The notes beneath the pieces were generated by a model that worked only from the letters and a program-made list of their open reading frames with translations, was not told where the DNA came from and made no database searches. A DNA stretch of 64,000 nucleotides from NCBI GenBank assembly GCA_910578785.1, contig CAJTSJ010000010.1, forward strand, positions 1-64,000. The letters run 5' to 3'. This document shows, piece by piece, positions 36,699 through 46,187 of the stretch. The translations under genes were made by a program, and so were the position numbers. The first letter of the stretch is position 1. Every line of letters begins with the position of its first letter. Source of the stretch: an uncultured Muribaculum sp. (GTDB taxonomy: Bacteria; Bacteroidota; Bacteroidia; Bacteroidales; Muribaculaceae).

Positions 36699-37244
36699 TT
36701 AAAGACCTTTCAGGGCGAAGTATTTCCAGAGGGGCGCGGCCATGAGTGCCTGCTTAAGCTCGTCGTTGAGAAGCATGGCCTTGACTTCGTCTTCGGAAAG
36801 CAATCTTATCTCAATGTCTTCCGTGGCGTCAAGGTGCTGCACCGACACCGGTTCTACTCCCGTGGCCAGGAAGCAGTAGGTAAGATTGGTTGTGGTCGAA
36901 GGATTCTGCGACAGCACGGTCAGGAGTTTCCAGTCGCCTTTTCCGTAGCCGGTCTCCTCCATAAGCTCTCTCTTTGCGGCTTCAATGGGCTCTTCGCCAT
37001 CCTCCATCACTCCTGCCACAAGCTCGGTGAAGACATCCTGCAGGCCATGGCGGTACTGCTCCACCATGAGAAACTGCCCGTCGACAGTGACAGCTATGAC
37101 GTTGACCCACGACGGATATTCGAGGATGTAGTATTCGGGATGCACCGTGCCGGAAGGCAACTGCACTTTGTCGCGACGCGCCGTAAGCCATGGACGGCGT
37201 ATCAGATACTCGCTTTCAAGAGTTTTCCATTTCTTAATAGACAT
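36699..37244 (-). CDS. NUDIX hydrolase
   Basis: A 181-residue NUDIX protein. The Nudix box is complete: GVMEDGEEPIEAAKRELMEETGYG, with REx2EE glutamates for metal binding. The nearest activity type is ADP-ribose or related nucleoside-diphosphate hydrolysis, but this cannot be settled here. The start at 37244 is preferred over an in-frame upstream ATG at 37334, because a TAACTTTG box (37263-37270, minus strand) lies between the two. Monocistronic; about 180 bases separate it from the nucleoside kinase gene. Confidence 0.92.
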   Translation of the reverse strand: MSIKKWKTLESEYLIRRPWLTARRDKVQLPSGTVHPEYYILEYPSWVNVIAVTVDGQFLMVEQYRHGLQDVFTELVAGVMEDGEEPIEAAKRELMEETGYGKGDWKLLTVLSQNPSTTTNLTYCFLATGVEPVSVQHLDATEDIEIRLLSEDEVKAMLLNDELKQALMAAPLWKYFALKGL

Positions 37245-37487
37245 AGCCAATTCGTTTATCGACAAAGTTAACAATAATCTTCCAATCGGATATAAAAACC
37301 TTAAAATTTGACAGCCGGTCAATTTGGGCCACACAGACTCATCGCCAAGCTATCAATTTAATCCGCTCTTATGCAGATAAGTAAACGCTACTACGCCGGC
37401 TGCTTTTTACGCCACGGACATTTAAAGCACGGCAGGGTGGAAATTTCGGATAATTTGCGTAATTTTGCAGTATAAATTTATTGAACA

Positions 37488-38006
37488 GTGAGCGCTATCG
37501 ACATAGCAATATTGGTGGTGCTGGGAGCATCGCTCATCTACGGCCTTTACAAGGGCATCATAAGCCAGCTCGCGTCGCTCGGAGGCATAGTCCTGGGCAT
37601 CGTGGCGTGCCGTTTTTTTGCCTCGGACATGGGGCCGCTGGTGATGCAGACATTCCCCAACACGTTCACCTCCGAGACCACAGCGGCCATAGCCGGCAAC
37701 GTACTGCTGTTTCTGCTCGTGTTTTTCACCGTAGGGGCATTCGCCTCGCTTGCCCGCAAAATCACGCACACGCTTCTGTTAGGATGGCTCGACCACTTGC
37801 TTGGATGCGTGTTCTGTGTGTTCAAGTGGCTTTTGGTGATGAGCATCGTGCTCAACGTATGGTACATGATAAGCCCCTCCAGCCCGATATTCTCGACATC
37901 GCGCCTGATGGACGGCGAGATGCTTCCGTGGATAATCAGACTGGCGCCTGAACTCATGGGCGTGGTAGGCGACCAGTTCAAGGAGATGATGCACTCGCTT
38001 CAATAA
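37488..38006 (+). CDS. CvpA family protein
   Basis: A 172-residue membrane protein of the CvpA family with four hydrophobic segments (for example IDIAILVVLGASLIYGLYKG). It begins with GTG, as no ATG gives a complete first helix. CvpA proteins are linked to colicin V production and envelope stress, but the molecular role is unclear. A TAATTTTG box (37460-37467) lies 20 bases upstream. The suf genes follow after about 70 bases, and the arrangement cvpA-suf is seen in other Bacteroidales. Confidence 0.87.
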   Translation: MSAIDIAILVVLGASLIYGLYKGIISQLASLGGIVLGIVACRFFASDMGPLVMQTFPNTFTSETTAAIAGNVLLFLLVFFTVGAFASLARKITHTLLLGWLDHLLGCVFCVFKWLLVMSIVLNVWYMISPSSPIFSTSRLMDGEMLPWIIRLAPELMGVVGDQFKEMMHSLQ

Positions 38007-38075
38007 CGATGCCGAACCAACAATTAACTGACGTAGTTGTTTTTACAAAGATACCTACTCACAGATAGACAGAAA

Positions 38076-39554
38076 ATGAGCAACGATAACCAAAACGACA
38101 AGGACCGGAAATCGGCCAACGACAATATAATCGGAGATGTCACCGACAATGAATACAAGTACGGATTTGTCACCGACATCGACACCGATGTGATTCCGCG
38201 CGGACTCAACGAGGACGTGATCAGGCTTATATCGGCGAAAAAGCAAGAACCAGAATGGCTTCTTGAATTCCGGTTAAAAGCCTACCGCTATTGGCTGACC
38301 CTCGAAATGCCCACATGGGCGCATCTCGACATTCCGCCTATCGACTACCAGGCGATAAGCTACTATGCCGCGCCACGCAAGAAGGAAGGGCCCAAGAGCC
38401 TCGACGAAGTAGACCCGGAACTTATCGACACGTTCAACAAGCTCGGCATTCCGCTCAACGAGCAGAAAGCGCTGTCGGGCATGGCCGTTGACGCTGTGAT
38501 GGACTCCGTGTCGGTCAAGACCACCCATAAAGAAAAGCTTGCCGAACTCGGCGTGATATTCTGCTCATTTTCAGAAGCCGTCAAGGACTACCCTGACCTG
38601 GTCAGACGCTACCTGGGAAGCGTGGTCAGCTACCGCGACAACTTTTTCGCGGCACTGAACTCGGCAGTGTTCTCCGACGGGTCGTTTGTCTACATTCCGA
38701 AGGGAGTGCGGTGCCCGATGGAGCTTTCGACCTACTTCCGCATCAACGCCGCCGGCACGGGACAGTTTGAAAGGACACTGATTGTGGCCGACGACGATGC
38801 CTACGTGAGCTACCTCGAAGGCTGCACAGCGCCGATGCGCGACGAAAACCAGCTCCATGCGGCCATTGTGGAGATAGTGGTCGAAGACCGTGCCGAGGTC
38901 AAATACTCGACTGTCCAGAACTGGTACTCGGGCGACAAAGAGGGCAACGGCGGTGTCTACAACTTCGTGACAAAGCGCGGACTCTGCCGCGGCGACTACT
39001 CAAAACTATCGTGGACGCAGGTCGAGACCGGCTCGGCCATAACGTGGAAATACCCCAGTTGCGTACTGCAGGGCGAAGGCTCGGTAGGCGAATTCTACTC
39101 CGTGGCCGTCACCAAGAACTACCAACAGGCCGACACCGGCACGAAAATGATACATGTGGGGCGCAACACCCGCTCTACCATCGTCAGCAAGGGCATCTCG
39201 GCCGGTCACAGCCAGAACTCCTACAGAGGCCTGGTCAAAGTGGCCCCCAACGCCGACGGTTGCCGTAACTACACACAATGCGACAGCCTTCTGCTCAGCC
39301 CGACATGCGGTGCCCACACATTCCCTTACATCGACGTGCTCAACGACACAGCGATTGTGGAACACGAAGCCACAACATCGAAAATATCGGAAGACCAGGT
39401 GTTCTACTGCAACCAGCGAGGCATTCCCACCGAAGAAGCCATCGGCCTGATAGTCAACGGCTATGCCAAAGAGGTCATGAACAAGCTTCCGATGGAATTC
39501 GCCGTCGAGGCTCAGAAACTTCTGCAAATCACACTCGAAGGCTCGGTAGGATAA
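38076..39554 (+). CDS. sufB: Fe-S cluster assembly scaffold SufB
   Basis: A 492-residue SufB protein, the scaffold subunit of the SufBCD complex that assembles iron-sulfur clusters in the cytoplasm. Conserved regions include [27 protein letters not shown], and the C-terminal [22 protein letters not shown] chose the ATG at 38076 (MSNDNQND); the upstream in-frame ATG adds a short, poorly conserved extension. First of four suf genes, each separated by 16-48 bases. Confidence 0.96.
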   Translation: MSNDNQNDKDRKSANDNIIGDVTDNEYKYGFVTDIDTDVIPRGLNEDVIRLISAKKQEPEWLLEFRLKAYRYWLTLEMPTWAHLDIPPIDYQAISYYAAPRKKEGPKSLDEVDPELIDTFNKLGIPLNEQKALSGMAVDAVMDSVSVKTTHKEKLAELGVIFCSFSEAVKDYPDLVRRYLGSVVSYRDNFFAALNSAVFSDGSFVYIPKGVRCPMELSTYFRINAAGTGQFERTLIVADDDAYVSYLEGCTAPMRDENQLHAAIVEIVVEDRAEVKYSTVQNWYSGDKEGNGGVYNFVTKRGLCRGDYSKLSWTQVETGSAITWKYPSCVLQGEGSVGEFYSVAVTKNYQQADTGTKMIHVGRNTRSTIVSKGISAGHSQNSYRGLVKVAPNADGCRNYTQCDSLLLSPTCGAHTFPYIDVLNDTAIVEHEATTSKISEDQVFYCNQRGIPTEEAIGLIVNGYAKEVMNKLPMEFAVEAQKLLQITLEGSVG

Positions 39555-39602
39555 CAAATCATCATCAGGACTCAACATATCAAGATAATCCACACCATAA
39601 TT

Positions 39603-40367
39603 ATGGAAAATAAAATATTGCTCGACGTAAAGAATCTGCATGCGTCGATTGACGGGAAAGAGATACTCAAGGGAATCAACCTTCAGGTGCGCGAAGGCGA
39701 AGTACACGCCATAATGGGGCCTAACGGATCAGGAAAGTCGACGCTGTCGATGGTGCTTGCAGGCGCCCCGGCCTACAGCGTCAGCGAAGGCTCGGCCATG
39801 TTCCACGGCAAGGAGCTTCTTGAACTGTCGCCCGAAGACAGAAGCCACGAAGGCCTGTTCCTGTCGTTCCAGTATCCGGTGGAGATACCCGGAGTATCGA
39901 TGGTCAACTTCATGCGTGCCGCCGTCAACGAAAAGCGCAAATACTTCAACGAGCAACCACTGTCGGCATCAGACTTCCTCAAACTTATGCGCCAGAAACG
40001 CGCCATAGTCGAACTTGACAACAAACTGGCATCGCGCTCGGTCAATGAAGGATTCTCCGGAGGCGAAAAGAAGCGCAACGAAATATTTCAGATGGCGGTG
40101 CTCGAACCACGCCTGTCGATTCTTGACGAAACCGACTCCGGACTCGACATCGACGCCCTGCGCATAGTGGCCGGCGGTGTCAACAAATTGAAAAGCGACA
40201 AGAACGCCACCATCGTCATTACCCACTACCAGCGCCTGCTGGACTATATAAAACCGGATTTCGTACACGTGCTCTATAAAGGACGTATAGTCATGACCGG
40301 CGGTCCGGAACTGGCCCTCGAACTCGAAGAAAAGGGCTACGACTGGATCAAGGAGTCGAACGATTAA
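39603..40367 (+). CDS. sufC: Fe-S cluster assembly ATPase SufC
   Basis: A 254-residue ABC-type ATPase. Walker A is GPNGSGKST (39-47). The signature SGGEKKRNEIFQM is the SufC-specific form, and Walker B is followed by DETDSGLDIDALR. It drives the conformational cycle of SufBCD. Confidence 0.97.
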   Translation: MENKILLDVKNLHASIDGKEILKGINLQVREGEVHAIMGPNGSGKSTLSMVLAGAPAYSVSEGSAMFHGKELLELSPEDRSHEGLFLSFQYPVEIPGVSMVNFMRAAVNEKRKYFNEQPLSASDFLKLMRQKRAIVELDNKLASRSVNEGFSGGEKKRNEIFQMAVLEPRLSILDETDSGLDIDALRIVAGGVNKLKSDKNATIVITHYQRLLDYIKPDFVHVLYKGRIVMTGGPELALELEEKGYDWIKESND

Positions 40368-40387
40368 AAACCCATGACTACACGATT

Positions 40388-41731
40388 ATGAGCAGCATCA
40401 CACAATATATCGACATATACCGCGACAACGCCAAGGCCCTCGACGACAATTCAGCCCCCGTGCTGAACGGTCTGCGCCACAAGGCTTTCCAGGCGCTCGA
40501 CAGCAAGGAACTGCCTCGGCGCGGCGACGAAGGATATGAGAAAACATCGCTGGAGGATATGTTCGCGCCGGATTTCGGCCTAAACATATTCCGCCTTGAC
40601 ATACCGGTAGACATAGCCCACACGTTCAAATGCGACGTGCCACGTGTCAGCACGCTGATGTCATACGTCATCAACGACAAATTCGTAGCCGGAACGGCGA
40701 CTCCCGACCGGTTGCCTGAAGGAGTCATTTTCGGCAGTCTCGCACATGAATCAGCCGCACATCCCGAACTAATAGGGAAATATTACGGAACCCTCGCATC
40801 GCTCGACAGCGTGCCGACGGCTCTCAACACCCTGCTCGTCCAGGACGGCGTAGTGCTCTACGTCCCGCGTGGCGTAAAGCTTGAGAAGCCCCTGCAACTG
40901 GTCAACATATTCAGCTCGCCCACCCCGCTGATGGCCGTGCGCCGAGTGCTTATCGTGCTTGAGGAGGATGCCAAGGCCCAGCTTCTGATATGCGACCACA
41001 CACAGGACGGCGAGCGCCGCTACATGTCGTCGCAGGTAGTCGAGATATTTGCCGGACGCAATGCTTCGCTTGACATCTACGACATTGAGGAGTCATCGCC
41101 GCTAACATCGCGCTGTTCGCAACTGTATGCCCGCCAGGACGAAGGGTCGAATCTGGTGGTCAACGGCACTACGCTCGCATGCGGCTCTACCCGCAACGAC
41201 TACCACATCTCTATTGAAGGACGGCATGCCTCATCGTTCTTAGGGGGCATGGCCATAGCGTCGGGACACCAGCATATCGACAACGACTCGTGCGTCAACC
41301 ACCACACGACCGACGGACACAGCCGCCAGATGTTCAAATACATTCTCGACGACGAAGCCACCGGCGCGTTTGAAGGCGGCATAACGGTATTCCCCGGAGC
41401 CGACCGCACCGAGGCATACCAAAGCAACAAGAACATACTCGCCTCGCCGGTGGCCAAGATGCACACCAAGCCCCAGTTGCTCATCTACTGCGACGATGTC
41501 AAGTGCAGCCACGGAGCCACCACCGGCCAGCTCGACCAGAACGCGCTGTTCTATATGCGCCAGCGCGGCATATCGGAAAAGACGGCCCGCACCATGCTGA
41601 TGCAGGCTTTCATGGCCGATGTAATCGACACCGTAAACATCGAAGGCCTGGCCGACAGACTGCGCCACCTCGTCGAAAAACGCCTGCACGGACAGGCTTC
41701 GTTCTGCTCAGACTGCGCACTATCAAAATAA
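40388..41731 (+). CDS. sufD: Fe-S cluster assembly protein SufD
   Basis: A 447-residue SufD protein, homologous to SufB at the C-terminus (KCSHGATTGQLDQNALFYMRQRG). It is the partner of SufB in the scaffold complex. It follows sufC by 20 bases. Confidence 0.96.
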   Translation: MSSITQYIDIYRDNAKALDDNSAPVLNGLRHKAFQALDSKELPRRGDEGYEKTSLEDMFAPDFGLNIFRLDIPVDIAHTFKCDVPRVSTLMSYVINDKFVAGTATPDRLPEGVIFGSLAHESAAHPELIGKYYGTLASLDSVPTALNTLLVQDGVVLYVPRGVKLEKPLQLVNIFSSPTPLMAVRRVLIVLEEDAKAQLLICDHTQDGERRYMSSQVVEIFAGRNASLDIYDIEESSPLTSRCSQLYARQDEGSNLVVNGTTLACGSTRNDYHISIEGRHASSFLGGMAIASGHQHIDNDSCVNHHTTDGHSRQMFKYILDDEATGAFEGGITVFPGADRTEAYQSNKNILASPVAKMHTKPQLLIYCDDVKCSHGATTGQLDQNALFYMRQRGISEKTARTMLMQAFMADVIDTVNIEGLADRLRHLVEKRLHGQASFCSDCALSK

Positions 41732-41747
41732 CCCTCAACCGACAATC

Positions 41748-42968
41748 ATGAACTTCGACGTAGAATATTACCGCCGCGACTTCCCCGCGCTTCAACGAAC
41801 CCTCTACGGACGTCCGCTGACCTACTTTGACAATACGGCCACATCACAGACCCCGAAATGTGTGGTCGACGCAATAGAATCGGCTTACTACAATTCGAAA
41901 GCCAACGTACACCGAGGCGTACACACTATGTCGCAGGAGATGACAGCCCTTCAAGAGGCCGCGCGCGAACGCGTCAGGGGCTTCATCAACGCCGAGTCGA
42001 CAGAAGAGATTATATTCACGCGAGGCACCACCGAAGGGATAAATCTGGTGGCCGCATGCATGGGCGACAGCTTCAAGGACGGCGACGAAGTGATAATATC
42101 GGTGATGGAGCACCACTCCAACATAGTACCCTGGCAGCTGCTGCAACGCCGTAAGGACATAAAACTCCGCGTCATACCCATGGACGAATGCGGAGTGCTC
42201 AACATGGATGCATACCGCGGTCTGTTCAACGAACACACAGCAATGGTAAGCGTGACCCATGTAAGCAATGTTCTCGGCACCGTCAACCCCGTCAAGGAGA
42301 TTGTGGCCGAAGCTCATCGCCACGGGGTGCCGGTACTCATCGACGGAGCTCAGGCCATAAGCCACCGCAAGGTCGACGTACGCGACATCGACTGTGACTT
42401 CTATGCATTTTCCGCACATAAGATGTACGGCCCGACAGGTGTCGGAGTGCTTTACGGGCGCAAATCGTGGCTGGAAAAGATGCCCCCCTACCAGGGCGGA
42501 GGCGAGATGATAGCGCACGTGTCGTTTGACCATACCACCTATGCCGACCTGCCGTTCAAGTTTGAAGCGGGCACTCCCGACTTCGTGTGCATAGCGGCGA
42601 TGCACAAAGCCATCGACTATATGGAATCGATAGGAATCAAGCGCATAGAGGAACATGAGCAGGAACTTCTGAAATATGCCACAGAGCGAATGGCCGCGGA
42701 GTTTCCGCAGATCCGCATTTACGGCAACGCACCCGTCAAAGACGCCATAATATCGTTTATGCTCGGCGACGCACATCCCTATGACGTCGGGCTCCTGCTC
42801 GACAAACAGGGAATAGCCGTGCGGACAGGACACCACTGCGCCCAGCCGTTGCTTGAAAGTCTCGGACTCGAAGGGGTGGCACGCGCTTCATTCGCGCTAT
42901 ACAATACGCGCGAAGAGGTCGACCGCTTCATTGCGGCCCTACATCGCATCGAACCGATGCTCCTCTGA
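41748..42968 (+). CDS. sufS: Cysteine desulfurase SufS
   Basis: A 406-residue PLP-dependent cysteine desulfurase of the SufS group. Lys225 (FSAHKMYGPTG) binds PLP, and Cys364 (RTGHHCAQPLL) is the persulfide-carrying residue. It supplies sulfur to SufBCD. The window shows no sufE, sufU or sufA after it; the next gene is convergent with a 5-base gap. Confidence 0.96.
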   Translation: MNFDVEYYRRDFPALQRTLYGRPLTYFDNTATSQTPKCVVDAIESAYYNSKANVHRGVHTMSQEMTALQEAARERVRGFINAESTEEIIFTRGTTEGINLVAACMGDSFKDGDEVIISVMEHHSNIVPWQLLQRRKDIKLRVIPMDECGVLNMDAYRGLFNEHTAMVSVTHVSNVLGTVNPVKEIVAEAHRHGVPVLIDGAQAISHRKVDVRDIDCDFYAFSAHKMYGPTGVGVLYGRKSWLEKMPPYQGGGEMIAHVSFDHTTYADLPFKFEAGTPDFVCIAAMHKAIDYMESIGIKRIEEHEQELLKYATERMAAEFPQIRIYGNAPVKDAIISFMLGDAHPYDVGLLLDKQGIAVRTGHHCAQPLLESLGLEGVARASFALYNTREEVDRFIAALHRIEPMLL

Positions 42969-42973
42969 CAATA

Positions 42974-43993
42974 TCAGAACCGAATCACAAGTTCGGCAAC
43001 AATCTTGTCGCCCTTGCCCTGCGGAGCCTTCACTCCGTGGTCGAAGAACATTTTTTCATAATTAAGGCGGATGTCGGCATGTACGGCACCCTTGATGTAG
43101 CTTAGCGTCGAACCCACAGTGATGCGCTTTCGTGCAGGATCGGTAGTATAAAGACGGCCCTCCGTATCGCGCTTTCCGCTACTGTGGTCGGTCATCCCGT
43201 CGAAACGCCCTTGGAAGGATAACTGATTGAACACGCCGGCCTTCACAGGCATGCGGTAGTCGGCGAATATGGTGTAGGCATGGCACGTCTTGTGCGCCGA
43301 ATTGGCATAGTGTTTATTGATATATTCACCCTCCACAAGCCATCGGCCCGCGCTCCACGATATGTTGCCGTCAACCAGATTGATTCGGACAGAATCGGGC
43401 ATAAGGGTTTTGACTCCGGCATTCAGCTTTACATTTCCCCACTTGTAGGTCACCTTGCCCGAATAAGCCATCGAGCCGTTCCACTTCTCATGGTCGGATA
43501 TAGAGGTAGGATTAAAAGCTCCGGCCTCTACACTAAGAGGCACATCCTTAAACGAATACATCAGTTTCGCTCCCACGGCACGCACATTGCAGACCTCCTT
43601 GCCGAGATACGAGCGGTTGGAAAAAATATAGTTGGCAGGAGCGCGTCCGGGGTCTACACCGAACGGCATACGAAACTGACCGGCCTGTACCTTAAGCCCT
43701 TCAGCAATTGTAAGACGCCCCCAAGCGTCAAGAATCTTCATCGCGCCCCGGTCACAAAGATCGGCCTGGATGAAATACTCTATCGGCTCTGCAATACGTC
43801 CGTCGATACTGATACGGGCATTCCTGACCTGAAACCGACTGTCGCCGGTCTCTGTCTCCATCTCCCAACGGGTACGAACCACTCCGTGGAAATTCGGCTT
43901 ATAATCAACGGCATCCTGAGCCATAACTGCGAAAGGCATAAGCAACAAAACTGCATGGCCAATTCGCGAAAAAATCCTTATAACGTTTCCCAT
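42974..43993 (-). CDS. Porin O/P-like outer membrane protein
   Basis: A 339-residue outer membrane barrel of the phosphate-selective porin O/P type. A signal peptide (about 1-26, cut after VMAQ) is followed by many amphipathic strands (RTRWEMETETGDSRFQVRNARISIDG) and an aromatic C-terminal residue (VIRF). It probably forms a passive channel; specificity for phosphate or polyphosphate is known only for Pseudomonas members. The promoter is at 43998-44028, and the start codon is only 4 bases from the -7 box. Confidence 0.85.
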   Translation of the reverse strand: MGNVIRIFSRIGHAVLLLMPFAVMAQDAVDYKPNFHGVVRTRWEMETETGDSRFQVRNARISIDGRIAEPIEYFIQADLCDRGAMKILDAWGRLTIAEGLKVQAGQFRMPFGVDPGRAPANYIFSNRSYLGKEVCNVRAVGAKLMYSFKDVPLSVEAGAFNPTSISDHEKWNGSMAYSGKVTYKWGNVKLNAGVKTLMPDSVRINLVDGNISWSAGRWLVEGEYINKHYANSAHKTCHAYTIFADYRMPVKAGVFNQLSFQGRFDGMTDHSSGKRDTEGRLYTTDPARKRITVGSTLSYIKGAVHADIRLNYEKMFFDHGVKAPQGKGDKIVAELVIRF

Positions 43994-43997
43994 GCCA

Positions 43998-44028
43998 CAA
44001 AGTTACATAAATTAATTGCTCCCGCAAA
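43998..44028 (-). promoter_or_regulatory. Promoter touching the porin start codon
   Basis: Minus strand: TTTG (44025-44028), exactly 19 bases, TAACTTTG (43998-44005). The porin ATG begins 4 bases after the box, so transcription should start at or very near the ATG. Confidence 0.7.
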
Positions 44029-44065
44029 CGTTGTCGCATGCTCACAGCCACTGAGTGGCAGAAAA

Positions 44066-44095
44066 AAGCGGCGATACCGTCAGGCACCGCCGCTT
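44066..44095 (-). terminator. Terminator of the receptor-lipoprotein operon
   Basis: AAGCGGC pairs with GCCGCTT around a 16-base loop, and on the minus strand the hairpin is followed by TTTTTTCTG. It lies 22 bases past the lipoprotein stop codon. Confidence 0.75.
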
Positions 44096-44117
44096 CTGAT
44101 TATAAAGTAATTGAGAT

Positions 44118-46160
44118 TTATTCAACTTTTCCGCCCAACCATGTTGAGTAGACAAGCTTCCACTCAGCCGGACCAACAACTTCATACTTGACAGTATCGT
44201 TGGTGTTCTGGACAGTGGCACCGTTATCGTAGGTCACATAGTCGAGCTCGTAGATAATCGGCTCTGTGTAACCGTCGATAAGGTTGGCATCAGGATAGTT
44301 CGCCTTAAGTGTAACCGGCATAGTCACATAAAGGAAGTTTTCCTTCATCTTCTGCTGAATCTGATCGGTCGGAGTGCCGTCCCAGGGGGCATATCCGGAA
44401 GCGGTAGCCACACTGAGGTTGATGTTACAATAGTAGTAAGATGCACCTGAGAAGAATTCAGAGTTGCCGTAACTGTCGATATAGCCTGCGCCCTTGTTTT
44501 CACGTACCCAGTCGACAATCGGAGCATAGAATTGCTTTCCGATTTCCGAATTCTTCACTGCGGGAATAGATATCGTAACGTTCGGGTTGAACAACCAGGA
44601 GCCATTGACCTTGGCAAACTGATCTTTCTTAACTTCAACACCTTCGTTGAGCACCCACTCGGAACCGTTGTAGATGAAGTTACGGCAATTGCCATACTTG
44701 ACAGAAGTCTGATAAGCGACATACTTTGAATCGCCCTCGGCCGCATAGGGGAACTTCTTCTTCAGGAATATCGGCAACACGCGTAGCGCGTTGTCATTTG
44801 ACAGATAGGGGCCATCGCCCATTTCTGTATTTTCTGTCGGATTAACCATATAGGCCGCATTGGAAACCGCCCATGCACTACCATTGTAATAGTAAAGTCC
44901 ATTGTCGGCATACTTTTCTACGGGGGTCGGAGCAGGAACATAAGGTTTGTCCTCGGCCATGGGAGCCCATGCCTTACCGTTGACTTCGGTTACCACAAAG
45001 TTAAGGTAGGTCGGAAGTTTGGTGTTGCGGTCGGTGTTGGCAGAGATGATGTAGCCGGTCACAGTAACTGTCTCGTCTTTTACACACATAGCCTTCAACT
45101 CGTCGGTGGCCTGATAGAAGCTACCGTTGTAAGTGGCTCCGTCAACAGAGAAGTTGATATAGTTGCCTACAGAGTAGAAAGTTCCTGTAACAGTCGCATA
45201 GACAGCATTAAGACCCTTGGCGTCGTTGTTGGCATTGCCGTAAGTGACAGCATAATTGTCGAAGCTCGCGGCAGTCAGAGTCTCGGGGGTACCGTAAGTA
45301 TAAACCTTGGAAGAAAGGTTGCTCTCTTCCGCAGGCGAAATCTGAAGACCGCCGTTGTACTTGCTTCCGGAACCCGACACCTGCATCTGCATACCGATCT
45401 TATAGTCGGCAGGCTTGAACGAAGAGCCGTAGTAGACAAGAAGGCTACCGGTGTTGTCGGTCAGAATATATCCCTGCTTGCAGAGAGCGGTGATGTAGCC
45501 ACGTACTGTATAGCTTCCGGAGATTGCGACCTTATTGATGTCGGTCAGAACTACCGGCTTGAATTCCGGATCGGTATCGGTCTGATTGTAATTGGCAATC
45601 ACGTAAGTTCCTTCTTCGGCATCAGGATATGCGGCGGCAAGAAAACGCGGAACAAATTTCGAAGCCACGGTCGACGGAGCGAATGCGTCGGTATATGCGG
45701 CATCGCTGCCCCATGCAGAGATATAGTCATCGGTAGAGACAGTATAAATCTTTGCGGCATAGATGGCCTGGCATAGTTCAGGACGTCCGCCGGACACACT
45801 GTACGTCACATTGACGGTCGACTTGTCGTTGGCCGCGAAGTAAGGGAAGCTTGACGACGACAGGAACGCGGGCAGATACTTCTGAGCAGTAATCTTGTCG
45901 GTGAAATATCCGTTGGTTCCGACCGCGCTCAGCTCTTTCGACAGACCTTCCGACTCTGCCAGAGCCTTGTTTGCCGGCAGATCGGCCAAGGTCTTATAGT
46001 CGGCGGCGGTCATCACATAGTCGATATTTGTAATATCCGAGCTTACCGGCGGTTCCTCGAATCCATTAAGATACTCATCATTCCAATCGTTGGCGGAGCA
46101 TCCGGCCAAGGCCACGATGGAACCGCATGCGAGCAGACCTTTGAAAATATTGTATTTCAT
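44118..46160 (-). CDS. Uncharacterised repeat-containing lipoprotein
   Basis: A 680-residue lipoprotein (LAGC, Cys21, followed by acidic residues). I do not recognise the family by name. Three copies of a motif with the pattern PY-x-A-x-EG near a PxFLxxxFP core are at residues about 84-122, 156-192 and 451-486. Two OB-like segments are suggested at about 213-280 (SYTVRGYITALCKQGYILTDNTG) and 318-392. YNGSxW motifs are at 426-430 and 497-501. It begins 27 bases after the TonB-dependent receptor gene on the same strand, so it is probably a surface-exposed partner of that receptor. No SusD fold is evident. Confidence 0.75.
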   Translation of the reverse strand: MKYNIFKGLLACGSIVALAGCSANDWNDEYLNGFEEPPVSSDITNIDYVMTAADYKTLADLPANKALAESEGLSKELSAVGTNGYFTDKITAQKYLPAFLSSSSFPYFAANDKSTVNVTYSVSGGRPELCQAIYAAKIYTVSTDDYISAWGSDAAYTDAFAPSTVASKFVPRFLAAAYPDAEEGTYVIANYNQTDTDPEFKPVVLTDINKVAISGSYTVRGYITALCKQGYILTDNTGSLLVYYGSSFKPADYKIGMQMQVSGSGSKYNGGLQISPAEESNLSSKVYTYGTPETLTAASFDNYAVTYGNANNDAKGLNAVYATVTGTFYSVGNYINFSVDGATYNGSFYQATDELKAMCVKDETVTVTGYIISANTDRNTKLPTYLNFVVTEVNGKAWAPMAEDKPYVPAPTPVEKYADNGLYYYNGSAWAVSNAAYMVNPTENTEMGDGPYLSNDNALRVLPIFLKKKFPYAAEGDSKYVAYQTSVKYGNCRNFIYNGSEWVLNEGVEVKKDQFAKVNGSWLFNPNVTISIPAVKNSEIGKQFYAPIVDWVRENKGAGYIDSYGNSEFFSGASYYYCNINLSVATASGYAPWDGTPTDQIQQKMKENFLYVTMPVTLKANYPDANLIDGYTEPIIYELDYVTYDNGATVQNTNDTVKYEVVGPAEWKLVYSTWLGGKVE

Positions 46161-46187
46161 AATTGTATGTATTCGCTGGTTAAATGA

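Noticed and set aside
35306..36745. A 479-codon open frame antisense to the nucleoside kinase gene
   Set aside because: Shadow of a well-conserved gene on the other strand, with no recognisable motif.
37389..37475. Minus-strand stretch reading LPCFKCPWRKKQPA before a stop
   Set aside because: Only 28 codons without a start codon, and it overlaps the cvpA promoter; probably chance.
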